Position numbers and translations under genes: made by a program
Source of the DNA: a virus
Virus record (IMG/VR): IMGVR_UViG_3300046096_000040
Span: 1 to 23,065 of that record
Length of the DNA stretch: 23,065 bases
Direction: 5' to 3' (one strand)
Notes under the pieces: model-generated
Database searches by the model: none
What the model was told of the DNA's origin: nothing
Seen by the model: the letters and a program-made list of their open reading frames with translations, nothing else
In this document: positions 1 to 6,159 of the stretch, one piece after another
Numbering within the stretch: the stretch's first letter is position 1
Layout of the letters: the number at the start of each line of letters is the position of its first letter

Positions 1-372
1 GAGATTAAAGAGAGAGGTATTGATAAAAACAACGCTAAAGAAGTTGTAGATGGTGTCGTAGATGTAATGGTCACTGCACTAGGTTTGATGCAAAAGCTAG
101 AGCATCTTGGTGTAGATATGAACAAGGCGATGCGAGACACTGCCTATAATAACTTCACAAAGTATCCTTCCGATGAACGTACTGCCATTGAAACTGCACA
201 AAAGTACGAAGAAGAGGGTGTCCAAGTTACAGTTGAGTATAAATCTGACTTTGAATTATTTGTAATCAAGAACATGAAAGACAAGATTATGAAACCCGTT
301 GGTTTTGAGAGTAATGATCTAAGCAATTGCATTCCAGAAGATTTGCTGCTGAATGGTTTTAAGGAGGATTGA
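1..372 (+). CDS. MazG/PRA-PH-like NTP pyrophosphohydrolase, 5' end outside window
   Basis: The frame is open from base 1, so this is the last 123 codons of a longer gene; the ATG at 67 is internal. The visible N-terminal part has an all-alpha MazG-type look: a helix with acidic residues (VVDGVVDVMVTALGL) followed by an Asn-Asn and Lys-Tyr-Pro segment (NNFTKYP), as in phage phosphoribosyl-ATP pyrophosphohydrolase-like (MazG superfamily) proteins. Family members hydrolyse (d)NTPs or related nucleotides to monophosphate and pyrophosphate with Mg2+ held by helix acidic residues. The last 60 residues form a basic tail region without a motif I recognise. The stop TGA (370-372) lies just after the AAGGAGG that serves the next gene, so the two are translationally coupled. 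Family call is by eye; substrate unknown. Confidence 0.6.
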   Translation, partial: EIKERGIDKNNAKEVVDGVVDVMVTALGLMQKLEHLGVDMNKAMRDTAYNNFTKYPSDERTAIETAQKYEEEGVQVTVEYKSDFELFVIKNMKDKIMKPVGFESNDLSNCIPEDLLLNGFKED

Positions 373-374
373 AT

Positions 375-965
375 ATGAGTTTAAATTTGAGTTTAAATAG
401 TATTACAATTGGCAACAGGAGTTATACACCTGTTGAAGATGACTCATCAAGTGCTCCGTCCTGCAGGGATTGTTCATTTCGTAATGATGATTACCGTTGT
501 GAAAAAGCTAATGAGTTAATTAAGTGCTATCTAGAAGGTGTGCATTTTGTACCAGCATCAACAGTAACAAAAGTAGATTTACGTTCAGATACACAACAGA
601 TGCAAGACTGGCAACCTAATAATACTGTTGCCCTAACTGAAAATCAACCGGTAGGAACTAAGTACGATCAAGATAAGTTGCAATACAGCTTAATTCCTCC
701 TTATGCTCTAGAACAAGTCGCTAAGAATCTTACGGTTGGTCTAAAGAAGTACAAAGAGCGCAATAACTGGAAGAAAGTAGAAGGTGCACAGCAGCGATAT
801 CTAGATGCCCTTTATAGGCACTTAGAGGCCCATAGAAGAGGTGAACTGCATGATCCTGATAGTAGCGTACCGGATATGCCTCATATGGCTGCAGTGGCTG
901 TTAATGCAATGTTCTTGCTAGAATTTATGCTAGACCCTGAACTTAATACAAAGGATAACCAATGA
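375..965 (+). CDS. DUF5664 / dATP-dGTP diphosphohydrolase-like protein with N-terminal Cys cluster
   Basis: The frame allows a TTG at 369, but the ATG at 375 is preferred because AAGGAGG (361-367) lies 7 bases before it. That gives 196 residues. Residues about 28-60 carry four cysteines (C30, C33, C42, C51) in a pattern that could bind a metal. Residues about 92-186 match the DUF5664 family (Pfam name: dATP/dGTP diphosphohydrolase, N-terminal): GTKYDQDKLQYSLIPP, then a helix ending in VGLKKYKERNNW, RHLEAHRRGE, and H-x-A-x(3)-A-x-NA-x-FLLE. Family knowledge points to hydrolysis of purine dNTPs in phage nucleotide-pool control. It sits directly behind a MazG-like gene and ahead of ribonucleotide reductase, which fits that role. 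Which nucleotide it acts on cannot be read from sequence. Confidence 0.7.
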   Translation: MSLNLSLNSITIGNRSYTPVEDDSSSAPSCRDCSFRNDDYRCEKANELIKCYLEGVHFVPASTVTKVDLRSDTQQMQDWQPNNTVALTENQPVGTKYDQDKLQYSLIPPYALEQVAKNLTVGLKKYKERNNWKKVEGAQQRYLDALYRHLEAHRRGELHDPDSSVPDMPHMAAVAVNAMFLLEFMLDPELNTKDNQ

Positions 966-1120
966 TAGTTTTACAAGTAATTAGCTTCATTTTATTATTA
1001 TTTTTAATTGGACTTGTATATCTGTCTTGCGTGAAAATGACAAAAGAAATTAACAACCTTATTGATGAAAATAATTCTGACAATGATCAAGACAACCTTG
1101 ATTTAACCAATAAGCAGTGA
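962..1120 (+). CDS. small single-pass membrane protein, 52 aa
   Basis: The ATG at 962 overlaps the stop of the preceding gene (ATGA), and the frame ends with TGA at 1118-1120. The product has a hydrophobic N-terminal stretch of about 20 residues (VLQVISFILLLFLIGLVYLS), a Cys and Lys just after it, and then an acidic, Asn/Asp-rich tail of about 25 residues ending in NKQ. This reads as a membrane anchor with a short cytoplasmic or periplasmic tail. I see no known family. The stop-start overlap with an upstream gene supports real translation. Its last bases also form part of the next promoter. Possible roles, such as superinfection exclusion, are guesses. Confidence 0.55.
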   Translation: MIVLQVISFILLLFLIGLVYLSCVKMTKEINNLIDENNSDNDQDNLDLTNKQ

Positions 1121-1126
1121 TATAAT
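1098..1126 (+). promoter_or_regulatory. sigma70-type promoter with extended -10
   Basis: The -35 box TTGATT (1098-1103) and the perfect -10 TATAAT (1121-1126) are separated by 17 bp. TGA immediately before the -10 makes an extended -10 (TGN). Transcription would begin near 1133, about 25 bases ahead of the ATG at 1158. The site overlaps the last codons of the small membrane gene. The initial bases (AGGACT) resemble those after the promoter before nrdB. Confidence 0.7.
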
Positions 1127-1157
1127 AGGACTCCAGTTTATTCTGAAAGGCAGTAAA

Positions 1158-1568
1158 ATGAATAAAAAACCAACAAGACCAAATGCAATTGTAGCATTAT
1201 GTATTATCTCCGAATCAGAAATTGCTAAAGTAATGCCAAATTACACTAACAAGTTTGAAGACAGGGAGGAAGAATTTAAAGAGTTCCTTTATTCGTTAGG
1301 AATGAACGTCAATCGACCATACCAACGACAAGATGGTTTACAGCATAGAAATCGTTTCAATGAAACTGTAGTGTGCAGTCGATGGGTCGGGGAGGAACGT
1401 CTAGATGAAGCTTGGGTAAATAGCGGATATGCCAGTCGTGCAGCTATTGACAAAGCTAGTGGAAGTAAATTAACAGAAGATATTTATCGTGCTAGGTATG
1501 AAACAGAAGATGCTCAGCAAATGCTAGAATCAAGAGATAAATACGCAACAACAACAGAGGAAGACTGA
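1158..1568 (+). CDS. uncharacterised 136-aa phage protein
   Basis: The ATG at 1158 is preceded by GAAAGG (1145-1150) at a good distance and lies just downstream of a strong promoter, so it is the first gene of a transcript that probably runs into nrdA and nrdB. The protein is hydrophilic and charged, with a hydrophobic strand near the N-terminus (NAIVALCIIS), a Tyr/Arg-rich middle (VNRPYQRQDGLQHRNRF) and a Glu-rich C-terminus. I see no membrane segment, signal peptide or catalytic motif, and do not recognise the family. Its stop (TGA 1566-1568) directly abuts the ATG at 1569, and its last codons carry the GAGGAA ribosome site for that ATG. Confidence 0.7.
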   Translation: MNKKPTRPNAIVALCIISESEIAKVMPNYTNKFEDREEEFKEFLYSLGMNVNRPYQRQDGLQHRNRFNETVVCSRWVGEERLDEAWVNSGYASRAAIDKASGSKLTEDIYRARYETEDAQQMLESRDKYATTTEED

Positions 1569-1607
1569 ATGCAAATTAAAAAAGACTATTCAAAAGATTC
1601 ATTATAA
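1569..1607 (+). pseudogene. nrdA: original nrdA start, closed after 12 codons
   Basis: The ATG at 1569 follows the previous stop directly (TGAATG) and has GAGGAA (1557-1562) at 6 bases, the best ribosome site near nrdA. It encodes MQIKKDYSKDSL and then TAA (1605-1607). As I recall the family, short phage-type NrdA proteins begin with this kind of sequence (x-DYSKD-x-L), followed by about 7-8 residues and then an (R)LK-x-x-YM segment. Here RLKESYM is encoded from 1610 in another frame. The start therefore seems separated from the body of the gene by a small deletion of roughly 15-20 bases, or by a sequence error. Confidence 0.55.
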
Positions 1608-1627
1608 AACGACTAAAAGAATCTTAT

Positions 1628-3343
1628 ATGAAAGATGATGAACAATCACCTCAAGATAGATTCGCTTTTGTATCAGAATCTTTCGCTACAGATGAAGCAC
1701 ATGCTCAACGTTTATATGAATATGCTTCAAAACATTGGTTATCGTATTCAACACCGATTCTGTCTTTTGGTAGAAACAAGCGTGGTTTACCAATTAGCTG
1801 CTATTTAAATTTTCTAGATGACACGTCTGAGGGTCTGGTAAACAACTTATCTGAAACCAACTGGTTATCAATGATGGGTGGTGGTGTAGGTGTACACGTA
1901 GGTATTCGTGGTTGCGATGATAAATCTGCAGGTGTGATGCCACACTTAAAAGTATATGATGCATCTAGCTTGGCTTATAAGCAGGGTACGACTCGGAGAG
2001 GATCATATGCCGCCTATCTAGATATTAGTCACCCCGATATTACACAGTTCCTAGAGATGCGTAAACCAACAGGTGATCAGAATATGCGAACTCTTAATCT
2101 AAATCATGGTGTAAATATCAGTGATAAATTTATGCAAATTATTGAACGTTGTATGGTTGATCCTATAGCAGATGATTCTTGGGAGCTTGTACAACCACAC
2201 AGTGGTAAAGTAACTGAAGTTGTATCTGCCAAAGCACTCTGGATGAAGTTGCTTGAGTTGCGTATGCAAACGGGTGAACCATATTTGTGGTTTATTGACA
2301 GAGCAAATGAAGGTTTACCTGAGTATCAAAAGAAACTTGGTTTGAAGAATCACGGTTCTAATTTATGCAGTGAGATTTCACTGGCAACATCAAAAGAACG
2401 TACAGCGGTTTGTTGTCTCAGTTCGTTAAACTTGGAATATTTTGATGATTGGAAAACAGATACACAATTTATTCCTGATGTATTAGAAATGCTGGACAAT
2501 GTTATTGAATACTTTATTCAGAATGCTCCTGATGAAATTGCAAGAGCCAGATTTAGTGCAATACAAGAGCGAAGCGTAGGTGTAGGTGCTTTGGGCTATC
2601 ATGCTTATTTACAAAAAAATAACATTGCATTTGAAGGCGCATTAGCTAAAAGTACAAACATGCGAATGTTTAAACATATCAGATCGCAGCTTGATGATGC
2701 AAATGAGAAACTTGCTTTACTTCGTGGCCCTTGTCCAGATGCAGCAACTATGAATGTAATGAAGCGTTGTAGTCATGTAATGGCTGTAGCACCTAATGCA
2801 TCAAGTTCTATTATTATGGGTAATACATCACCTAGCATTGAGCCTTATTCAGCAAATGCTTATCGTCAAGACACTACCTCTGGTGCATTCTTAAATAAGA
2901 ATAGATTCTTAGATAAGATCATTAAAGATGAAGCATTGAAACATGAAGAATCTTGGTACGATGATACATGGGCAAGTATTATTGCAGATGATGGTTCTGT
3001 GCAGAATCTTGAATGGATGGATCAATACACTAAAGATGTATTTAAAACTGCAGCTGAGATTGACCAACGTTGGATTATTGAGCAAACATCTGACAGACAA
3101 CAGTTTGTAGATCAGGCGATCAGCACAAACTTATTCTTTAGACCAGATGTTAGTGTAAAGTATTTACATGCCGTTCACTTTCAAGCTTGGAAACAAGGAT
3201 TAAAATCTTTGTATTACGTTCGCAGTTCTAAACTACGTAAAGCTGATAAAGTTGGTCAGAAGGTTGAGCGCAAACGAATTGAGGATGAAATCGACATGTC
3301 AGCATTAGTTAACAACGAAACTTGTTTAGCTTGTGAAGGTTGA
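1628..3343 (+). CDS. nrdA: class Ia ribonucleoside-diphosphate reductase large subunit (NrdA), N-terminus displaced
   Basis: This is the catalytic subunit that reduces NDPs to dNDPs together with NrdB. As read from ATG 1628 it has 571 residues. It lacks the ATP-cone domain of cellular NrdA (761 residues in E. coli), as short phage forms do, so dATP shut-off of overall activity is probably absent. Catalytic residues are present: C58 in GLPISCYLNF and C262/C263 (redox pair), the thiyl-radical site N245, C247, E249 in SNLCSEIS, the radical-transfer Tyr pair in SLYYVRS near the C-terminus, and the terminal C566-x-x-C569 that exchanges with thioredoxin. The PNASSSIIMGNTSPSIEPY loop is intact. The frame is open from 1580 and RLKESYM upstream of 1628 fits NrdA, but the true start at 1569 is in another frame. 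The ATG at 1628 has only a weak A/G-rich site (AAAAGAA), so re-initiation after the stop at 1605 would be needed. Confidence 0.9.
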   Translation: MKDDEQSPQDRFAFVSESFATDEAHAQRLYEYASKHWLSYSTPILSFGRNKRGLPISCYLNFLDDTSEGLVNNLSETNWLSMMGGGVGVHVGIRGCDDKSAGVMPHLKVYDASSLAYKQGTTRRGSYAAYLDISHPDITQFLEMRKPTGDQNMRTLNLNHGVNISDKFMQIIERCMVDPIADDSWELVQPHSGKVTEVVSAKALWMKLLELRMQTGEPYLWFIDRANEGLPEYQKKLGLKNHGSNLCSEISLATSKERTAVCCLSSLNLEYFDDWKTDTQFIPDVLEMLDNVIEYFIQNAPDEIARARFSAIQERSVGVGALGYHAYLQKNNIAFEGALAKSTNMRMFKHIRSQLDDANEKLALLRGPCPDAATMNVMKRCSHVMAVAPNASSSIIMGNTSPSIEPYSANAYRQDTTSGAFLNKNRFLDKIIKDEALKHEESWYDDTWASIIADDGSVQNLEWMDQYTKDVFKTAAEIDQRWIIEQTSDRQQFVDQAISTNLFFRPDVSVKYLHAVHFQAWKQGLKSLYYVRSSKLRKADKVGQKVERKRIEDEIDMSALVNNETCLACEG

Positions 3344-3351
3344 TGTATAAT
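3322..3351 (+). promoter_or_regulatory. promoter before nrdB
   Basis: TTGTTT (3322-3327) and a perfect TATAAT (3346-3351) are separated by 18 bp, overlapping the end of nrdA. The TG before the -10 abuts it directly, so it is not a canonical extended -10. The expected start (near 3358) falls inside the left arm of the hairpin that follows. Confidence 0.55.
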
Positions 3352-3352
3352 A

Positions 3353-3372
3353 GGGACTGCTTCGGCAGTCTC
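3353..3372 (+). promoter_or_regulatory. UUCG hairpin between nrdA and nrdB
   Basis: An 8-bp stem (GGGACTGC with GCAGTCTC, one G-U pair) is closed by a TTCG tetraloop and followed by a weak pyrimidine run (TTTCTATTT). It can act as a weak terminator or a 3' stabiliser for the nrdA message. A transcript from the overlapping promoter would contain only part of the stem, so the complete hairpin belongs mainly to read-through RNA. The SD (AAAGGA) of nrdB lies about 12 bases after it. Confidence 0.65.
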
Positions 3373-3392
3373 TTTCTATTTAAAGGATATAA

Positions 3393-4364
3393 ATGAAAAC
3401 GAAATTAAAACTTACAGATCAACGAAATTACTTCAAACCGTTTAGCTACCCTTGGGCATATGATGCTTTCTTAATGTCTGAAAAGATGCATTGGTTACAT
3501 ACTGAAGTACCAATGATTGAAGATGTTAATGACTGGAAGAATAAGCTTACGGAAAGCGAAAAGCAATTCTTAACACACATTTTTCGGTTCTTTACACAAG
3601 GTGATATTGATGTAGCTGGAGCTTATGTAACAAATTACTTACCAAACTTTCCTGCACCTGAAGTACGGATGATGCTTTCAAGTTTTGCTGCACGAGAAGC
3701 TATTCACGTGGCATCATATTCTCATCTAATTGAGACTCTAGGTATGCCAGAGACTACCTATAATGAGTTTCTGCAGTACGAAGAAATGAAAGCTAAACAC
3801 GACTACATTGAATCATTTATCGTGCAAGATGAAAGATCAAAAGCTCAACAGATTGCAGTGTTTAGTGCGTTCACAGAAGGTATGCAACTGTTTAGTTCTT
3901 TCATTATGTTATTGAATTTTGCGCGTTTCGGTAAAATGAAAGGCATGGGACAAATTATTGTCTATTCAATTGCAGATGAATCTCACCACACCGACAGCAT
4001 GATTAAGCTGTTTAGAGAGTTTGTAAAAGAGAATAAACATATTTGGAATGATGAATTAAAATCTCAACTATATACCATTGCAGAAACCATGGTTAAGTTG
4101 GAAGACAAGTTCATTGATCTTGCTTTCGGTGTAAATGAAATGCAGGGACTAACTAAAGAAGAGGTTAAAAGTTATATTCGCTATATTGCAGATAGACGAC
4201 TAATTTCTCTAGGTTTGAAGGGTATTTTCAAAGTTAAGAAAAATCCATTACCTTGGGTTGAAGGAATGCTAGGAACTACTCATACTAATTTCTTTGAACA
4301 GAGAGTAACTGATTATGCTAAAGGTGCTTTGACGGGCGATTGGCAAGATGTTTGGGCTAAATAA
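3393..4364 (+). CDS. nrdB: class Ia ribonucleotide reductase small subunit (NrdB)
   Basis: This ferritin-like subunit holds the di-iron centre and the tyrosyl radical used by NrdA. The protein has 323 residues, slightly short of the roughly 375 of E. coli NrdB. All ligands can be placed: D71 (TQGDIDVAG), E102 and H105 (AAREAIH), E162 (FTEGMQLF), E196 and H199 (ADESHHTD). Y109, four residues after H105, is the expected radical tyrosine, so this is a tyrosyl-radical type and not an R2c-like form lacking it. The ATG at 3393 has AAAGGA upstream. The C-terminus (YAKGALTGDWQDVW) would dock on NrdA, and ends in an aromatic-rich tail. A promoter and hairpin sit just upstream; the thioredoxin gene follows after 14 bases. 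Confidence 0.95.
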   Translation: MKTKLKLTDQRNYFKPFSYPWAYDAFLMSEKMHWLHTEVPMIEDVNDWKNKLTESEKQFLTHIFRFFTQGDIDVAGAYVTNYLPNFPAPEVRMMLSSFAAREAIHVASYSHLIETLGMPETTYNEFLQYEEMKAKHDYIESFIVQDERSKAQQIAVFSAFTEGMQLFSSFIMLLNFARFGKMKGMGQIIVYSIADESHHTDSMIKLFREFVKENKHIWNDELKSQLYTIAETMVKLEDKFIDLAFGVNEMQGLTKEEVKSYIRYIADRRLISLGLKGIFKVKKNPLPWVEGMLGTTHTNFFEQRVTDYAKGALTGDWQDVWAK

Positions 4365-4378
4365 ATGAAAGGAAACAA

Positions 4379-4621
4379 ATGAAAAATCTAGTAATCTTTA
4401 AGGCCCACTGGTGTAAAACTTGTGGACCAATGGTAAAAGTAGCTCAAGCTGCAAATCTTGGAATTCCAGTTAGCACTATCGACATTGATGCTGATCCTAC
4501 AGCTACAACTGAGTTTAACATCCGTGGAGTACCTACCCTATTACTCATGGATGATATACAGGTTGTAAAGCGCCACACAGGTTCTATGACAGCTAAACAG
4601 CTTGAAGAGTTTTGTGCATAA
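4379..4621 (+). CDS. short thioredoxin-like protein
   Basis: An 80-residue thioredoxin-fold protein with the active site WCKTCGPM (C12 and C15) and the cis-proline segment GVPTLLLM at about residues 50-57. It is shorter than cellular thioredoxin (about 105-109 residues), which is usual for phage copies. It most likely re-reduces the C-terminal cysteine pair of the adjacent NrdA. The WCxxCGP motif argues for thioredoxin and not glutaredoxin (CPYC type). The ATG has AAAGGA 6 bases upstream, and the gene ends 18 bases ahead of the terminator that closes this block. Confidence 0.9.
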   Translation: MKNLVIFKAHWCKTCGPMVKVAQAANLGIPVSTIDIDADPTATTEFNIRGVPTLLLMDDIQVVKRHTGSMTAKQLEEFCA

Positions 4622-4639
4622 AGTATAGACAAAAAGAAA

Positions 4640-4673
4640 ACCCCGTAAGTTCCAACTAAGGAGCCTACGGGGT
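4640..4673. terminator. bidirectional Rho-independent terminator between convergent blocks
   Basis: An 8-bp stem (ACCCCGTA with TACGGGGT) plus a 3-bp upper stem (TCC/GGA) is followed on the + strand by ATTTTTATTT, and on the - strand by the complement of AAAAAGAAAA. It therefore has a U-tract in both directions. It ends the nucleotide-metabolism transcript and the lysis transcript, whose last gene stops at 4678. Confidence 0.9.
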
Positions 4674-4677
4674 ATTT

Positions 4678-5169
4678 TTATTTGCGGTAATTATCTAGCT
4701 GCTGTTTTACGGTATCATACTGCCTATAGCAAGCATTAAGATGCTGCTTTAGTTCTTCTGCATCTTTAGCAACTCCAAGAGAGATTTGTGCATGATCTGC
4801 AAATAATCCTTCTGAAGTAGTTCCTCTGGTGCTTTTTGCATTACTGGAATCTGAGGTAATATTGCTTGCGGTACTTGTACTGTTTGCACTGGTTGAATAG
4901 TGCTGCAAGCTTGCAAGAGCAGTACTGTACTGACGAGTAATATCTTTAATCTTAGCATCTTTTTCCTTTAGTATAGCGGTAGTGTCATCCCTGATATTGC
5001 ACTCAAATCTTAGACTTCTTGCATTAAGTTCTTGAGCTAACTTATCGTATTTTACTTGCTGAGTAGCAACTGCTTTATCTACTGCAGTATTAACCTGCCA
5101 AGTATGCACTAGGAATAGTCCAGCTAGTATAGAAATAATTACTACAATTTTTATTAATATTGTTTGCAC
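4678..5169 (-). CDS. Rz: Rz-like inner-membrane spanin
   Basis: The i-spanin links to the o-spanin Rz1 to fuse inner and outer membranes in the last step of lysis. A GTG start at 5169 is chosen: AAGGA (5176-5180 on the complement) lies 6 bases before it, giving 163 residues that begin directly with the membrane segment (ILIKIVVIISILAGLFLV). The frame continues up to a TTG at 5214 that would overlap the endolysin by 16 bases but lacks a good ribosome site. After the membrane helix come a long Ala/Lys/Glu-rich coiled coil, a Ser/Thr-rich linker (about residues 95-125), and a second helical segment with two Cys in the protein. An Rz1 frame is nested inside, as in lambda. Confidence 0.85.
   Translation of the reverse strand: MQTILIKIVVIISILAGLFLVHTWQVNTAVDKAVATQQVKYDKLAQELNARSLRFECNIRDDTTAILKEKDAKIKDITRQYSTALASLQHYSTSANSTSTASNITSDSSNAKSTRGTTSEGLFADHAQISLGVAKDAEELKQHLNACYRQYDTVKQQLDNYRK
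4749..4958 (-). CDS. Rz1: Rz1-like outer-membrane spanin lipoprotein, nested in Rz
   Basis: A 69-residue protein read in a different frame wholly inside Rz. It has an ATG at 4958 with AAGGA upstream. The signal peptide ends in a lipobox LQAC with Cys18 as the lipidated residue and Ser at +2, which directs lipoproteins to the outer membrane. The mature part has many prolines at first (TIQPVQTVQVPQAILPQIP), typical of Rz1, then a helical tail. With 52 mature residues it is within the usual o-spanin size. The nested arrangement, lipobox and neighbours together make the call secure although the sequence itself is poorly conserved in this family. Confidence 0.9.
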   Translation of the reverse strand: MLRLKILLVSTVLLLQACSTIQPVQTVQVPQAILPQIPVMQKAPEELLQKDYLQIMHKSLLELLKMQKN

Positions 5170-5198
5170 ACTAAATCCTTGATTTATTATATAGCACG

Positions 5199-5696
5199 TC
5201 AGTTTCCTATACAAGTATTATATTCTTCTTTTCTGCGCTTAGTTAATCCCGGTAAAGGGTTACCTTTGAACCTATCCCACTTTAATATCTCTTGACAAGC
5301 ACCTTCATAGTCATAAGCGATTAGCTTCTTAACTAGAGTACTTTTACAAAATGCATTACTGCCAATATTGTAAGTAAGCGATACATAAGCGTCAAACTCA
5401 TATTGATGCATTGGTACAGGAGCACAGCGTTTAACAGCCTCTTCAAATACTTCTACATGCTCACCAAGGCGCTTTAAAGCCGCTACAGGGTTAGTTCGTT
5501 GGTTGGGTGCTACCCTAGTACCATCAGCGTTAGTTGTGCTTCCAAAACCAATTGTTAAAACGTCAGAACCTGCAGCAGTAACTACTGGTATGTATGCAGT
5601 TTCACGATAACCTTCATGAGAAGCAATACCGATTAAACCACCGCCGGATAACACCAGCGCAGCAATAACTGTTCTTGTTTTATTCGTTTTATTCAT
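5199..5696 (-). CDS. SAR-type endolysin, GH24 lysozyme-like
   Basis: This muralytic enzyme cleaves peptidoglycan glycan strands. The 165-residue protein begins with a Lys/Arg-containing head and a weakly hydrophobic Gly/Ala/Ser-rich segment (residues 9-26) without a clear signal-peptidase site, as in signal-arrest-release endolysins that are secreted by the host and freed when the membrane is depolarised. The catalytic Glu is E28 (SHEGYR) and the TIGFG segment at 48-52 supplies the Thr. The position equivalent to Asp20 of T4 lysozyme is Pro37, with D45 the nearest Asp, as in the sub-family with an A-Y-x-P pattern. The ATG at 5696 overlaps the holin stop (ATGA). Three Cys could act in a disulfide switch. 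Confidence 0.9.
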   Translation of the reverse strand: MNKTNKTRTVIAALVLSGGGLIGIASHEGYRETAYIPVVTAAGSDVLTIGFGSTTNADGTRVAPNQRTNPVAALKRLGEHVEVFEEAVKRCAPVPMHQYEFDAYVSLTYNIGSNAFCKSTLVKKLIAYDYEGACQEILKWDRFKGNPLPGLTKRRKEEYNTCIGN

Positions 5697-5899
5697 TCTA
5701 CATCCTTTTGTGCAATAAGTCTAGATACAAAAGCACCGAATACTGCAATAAAACTTAATATAGCAAAAGTACCTCTATCAAAGTAATCGAAGAATAATGG
5801 AAGAATAACTTCACTAGCTGATAATATTCCAGCTAACATAATAAACTTTATACTCCAAGCTTTCTTTATAATATCTTTCCAATTACTGTATAGCTTCAT
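5693..5899 (-). CDS. holin, two membrane segments
   Basis: A 68-residue protein with a short basic N-terminus (WKDIIKKAWS), a membrane helix at about 17-36 and a second at about 43-62, and a charged C-terminus (AQKDVE). The pattern WK...KAWS followed by LSASEVILPLF and a later ARL/SRLIAQK is one I know from small phage holins of lysis cassettes. It would form the membrane lesion, here probably depolarising the membrane and so releasing the SAR endolysin. It starts one base after the stop of the XhlA-like gene and overlaps the endolysin start by 4 bases. Confidence 0.8.
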   Translation of the reverse strand: MKLYSNWKDIIKKAWSIKFIMLAGILSASEVILPLFFDYFDRGTFAILSFIAVFGAFVSRLIAQKDVE

Positions 5900-5900
5900 A

Positions 5901-6128
5901 TTACATACCTATAATCATTTTTAATACATTGGTAACACCCATTGACTGGGTAAGAACTACCAGTACAGCACCCATAGCTAAGTACTTAATTTGATTCAAA
6001 GTCTTTTCAATACCAGTTAAAGAATTACGTAAATCAGTAGAGATATCCTGAAGTTTTTTAAGTTCATCAGCATGATCTTCCACTTTTAGCTCCAATTTAA
6101 TTACACGGTGTTCAATTTGTTCTGACAT
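5901..6128 (-). CDS. XhlA-like membrane protein of the lysis cassette
   Basis: A 75-residue protein with a long charged amphipathic helix (residues 1-45, heptad-like Leu/Ile spacing) followed by one C-terminal membrane helix (YLAMGAVLVVLTQSMGVTNVL). This is the layout of the haemolysin XhlA family, which works with a holin in several phages. It may be a second holin or a regulator of the holin downstream. The ATG has GAAGG at a normal distance. It is the first gene after the promoter at 6190-6218, so it leads the lysis transcript. Confidence 0.7.
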   Translation of the reverse strand: MSEQIEHRVIKLELKVEDHADELKKLQDISTDLRNSLTGIEKTLNQIKYLAMGAVLVVLTQSMGVTNVLKMIIGM

Positions 6129-6159
6129 ACTATTACCTTCAAAATACTATAATGCAAAT

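Noticed and set aside
1577-1590. A -1 programmed frameshift near TTAAAAAAG that would join the nrdA start (1569) to the main frame.
   Set aside because: The required -1 frame has TAA at 1577-1579 and no X-XXY-YYZ heptamer lies in phase; the product would also lose the DYSKDSL match that marks the canonical N-terminus.
1603-1608. TATAAA before nrdA ATG 1628 as a promoter.
   Set aside because: No -35-like element at 16-18 bp upstream, and the bases are better explained as nrdA coding sequence.
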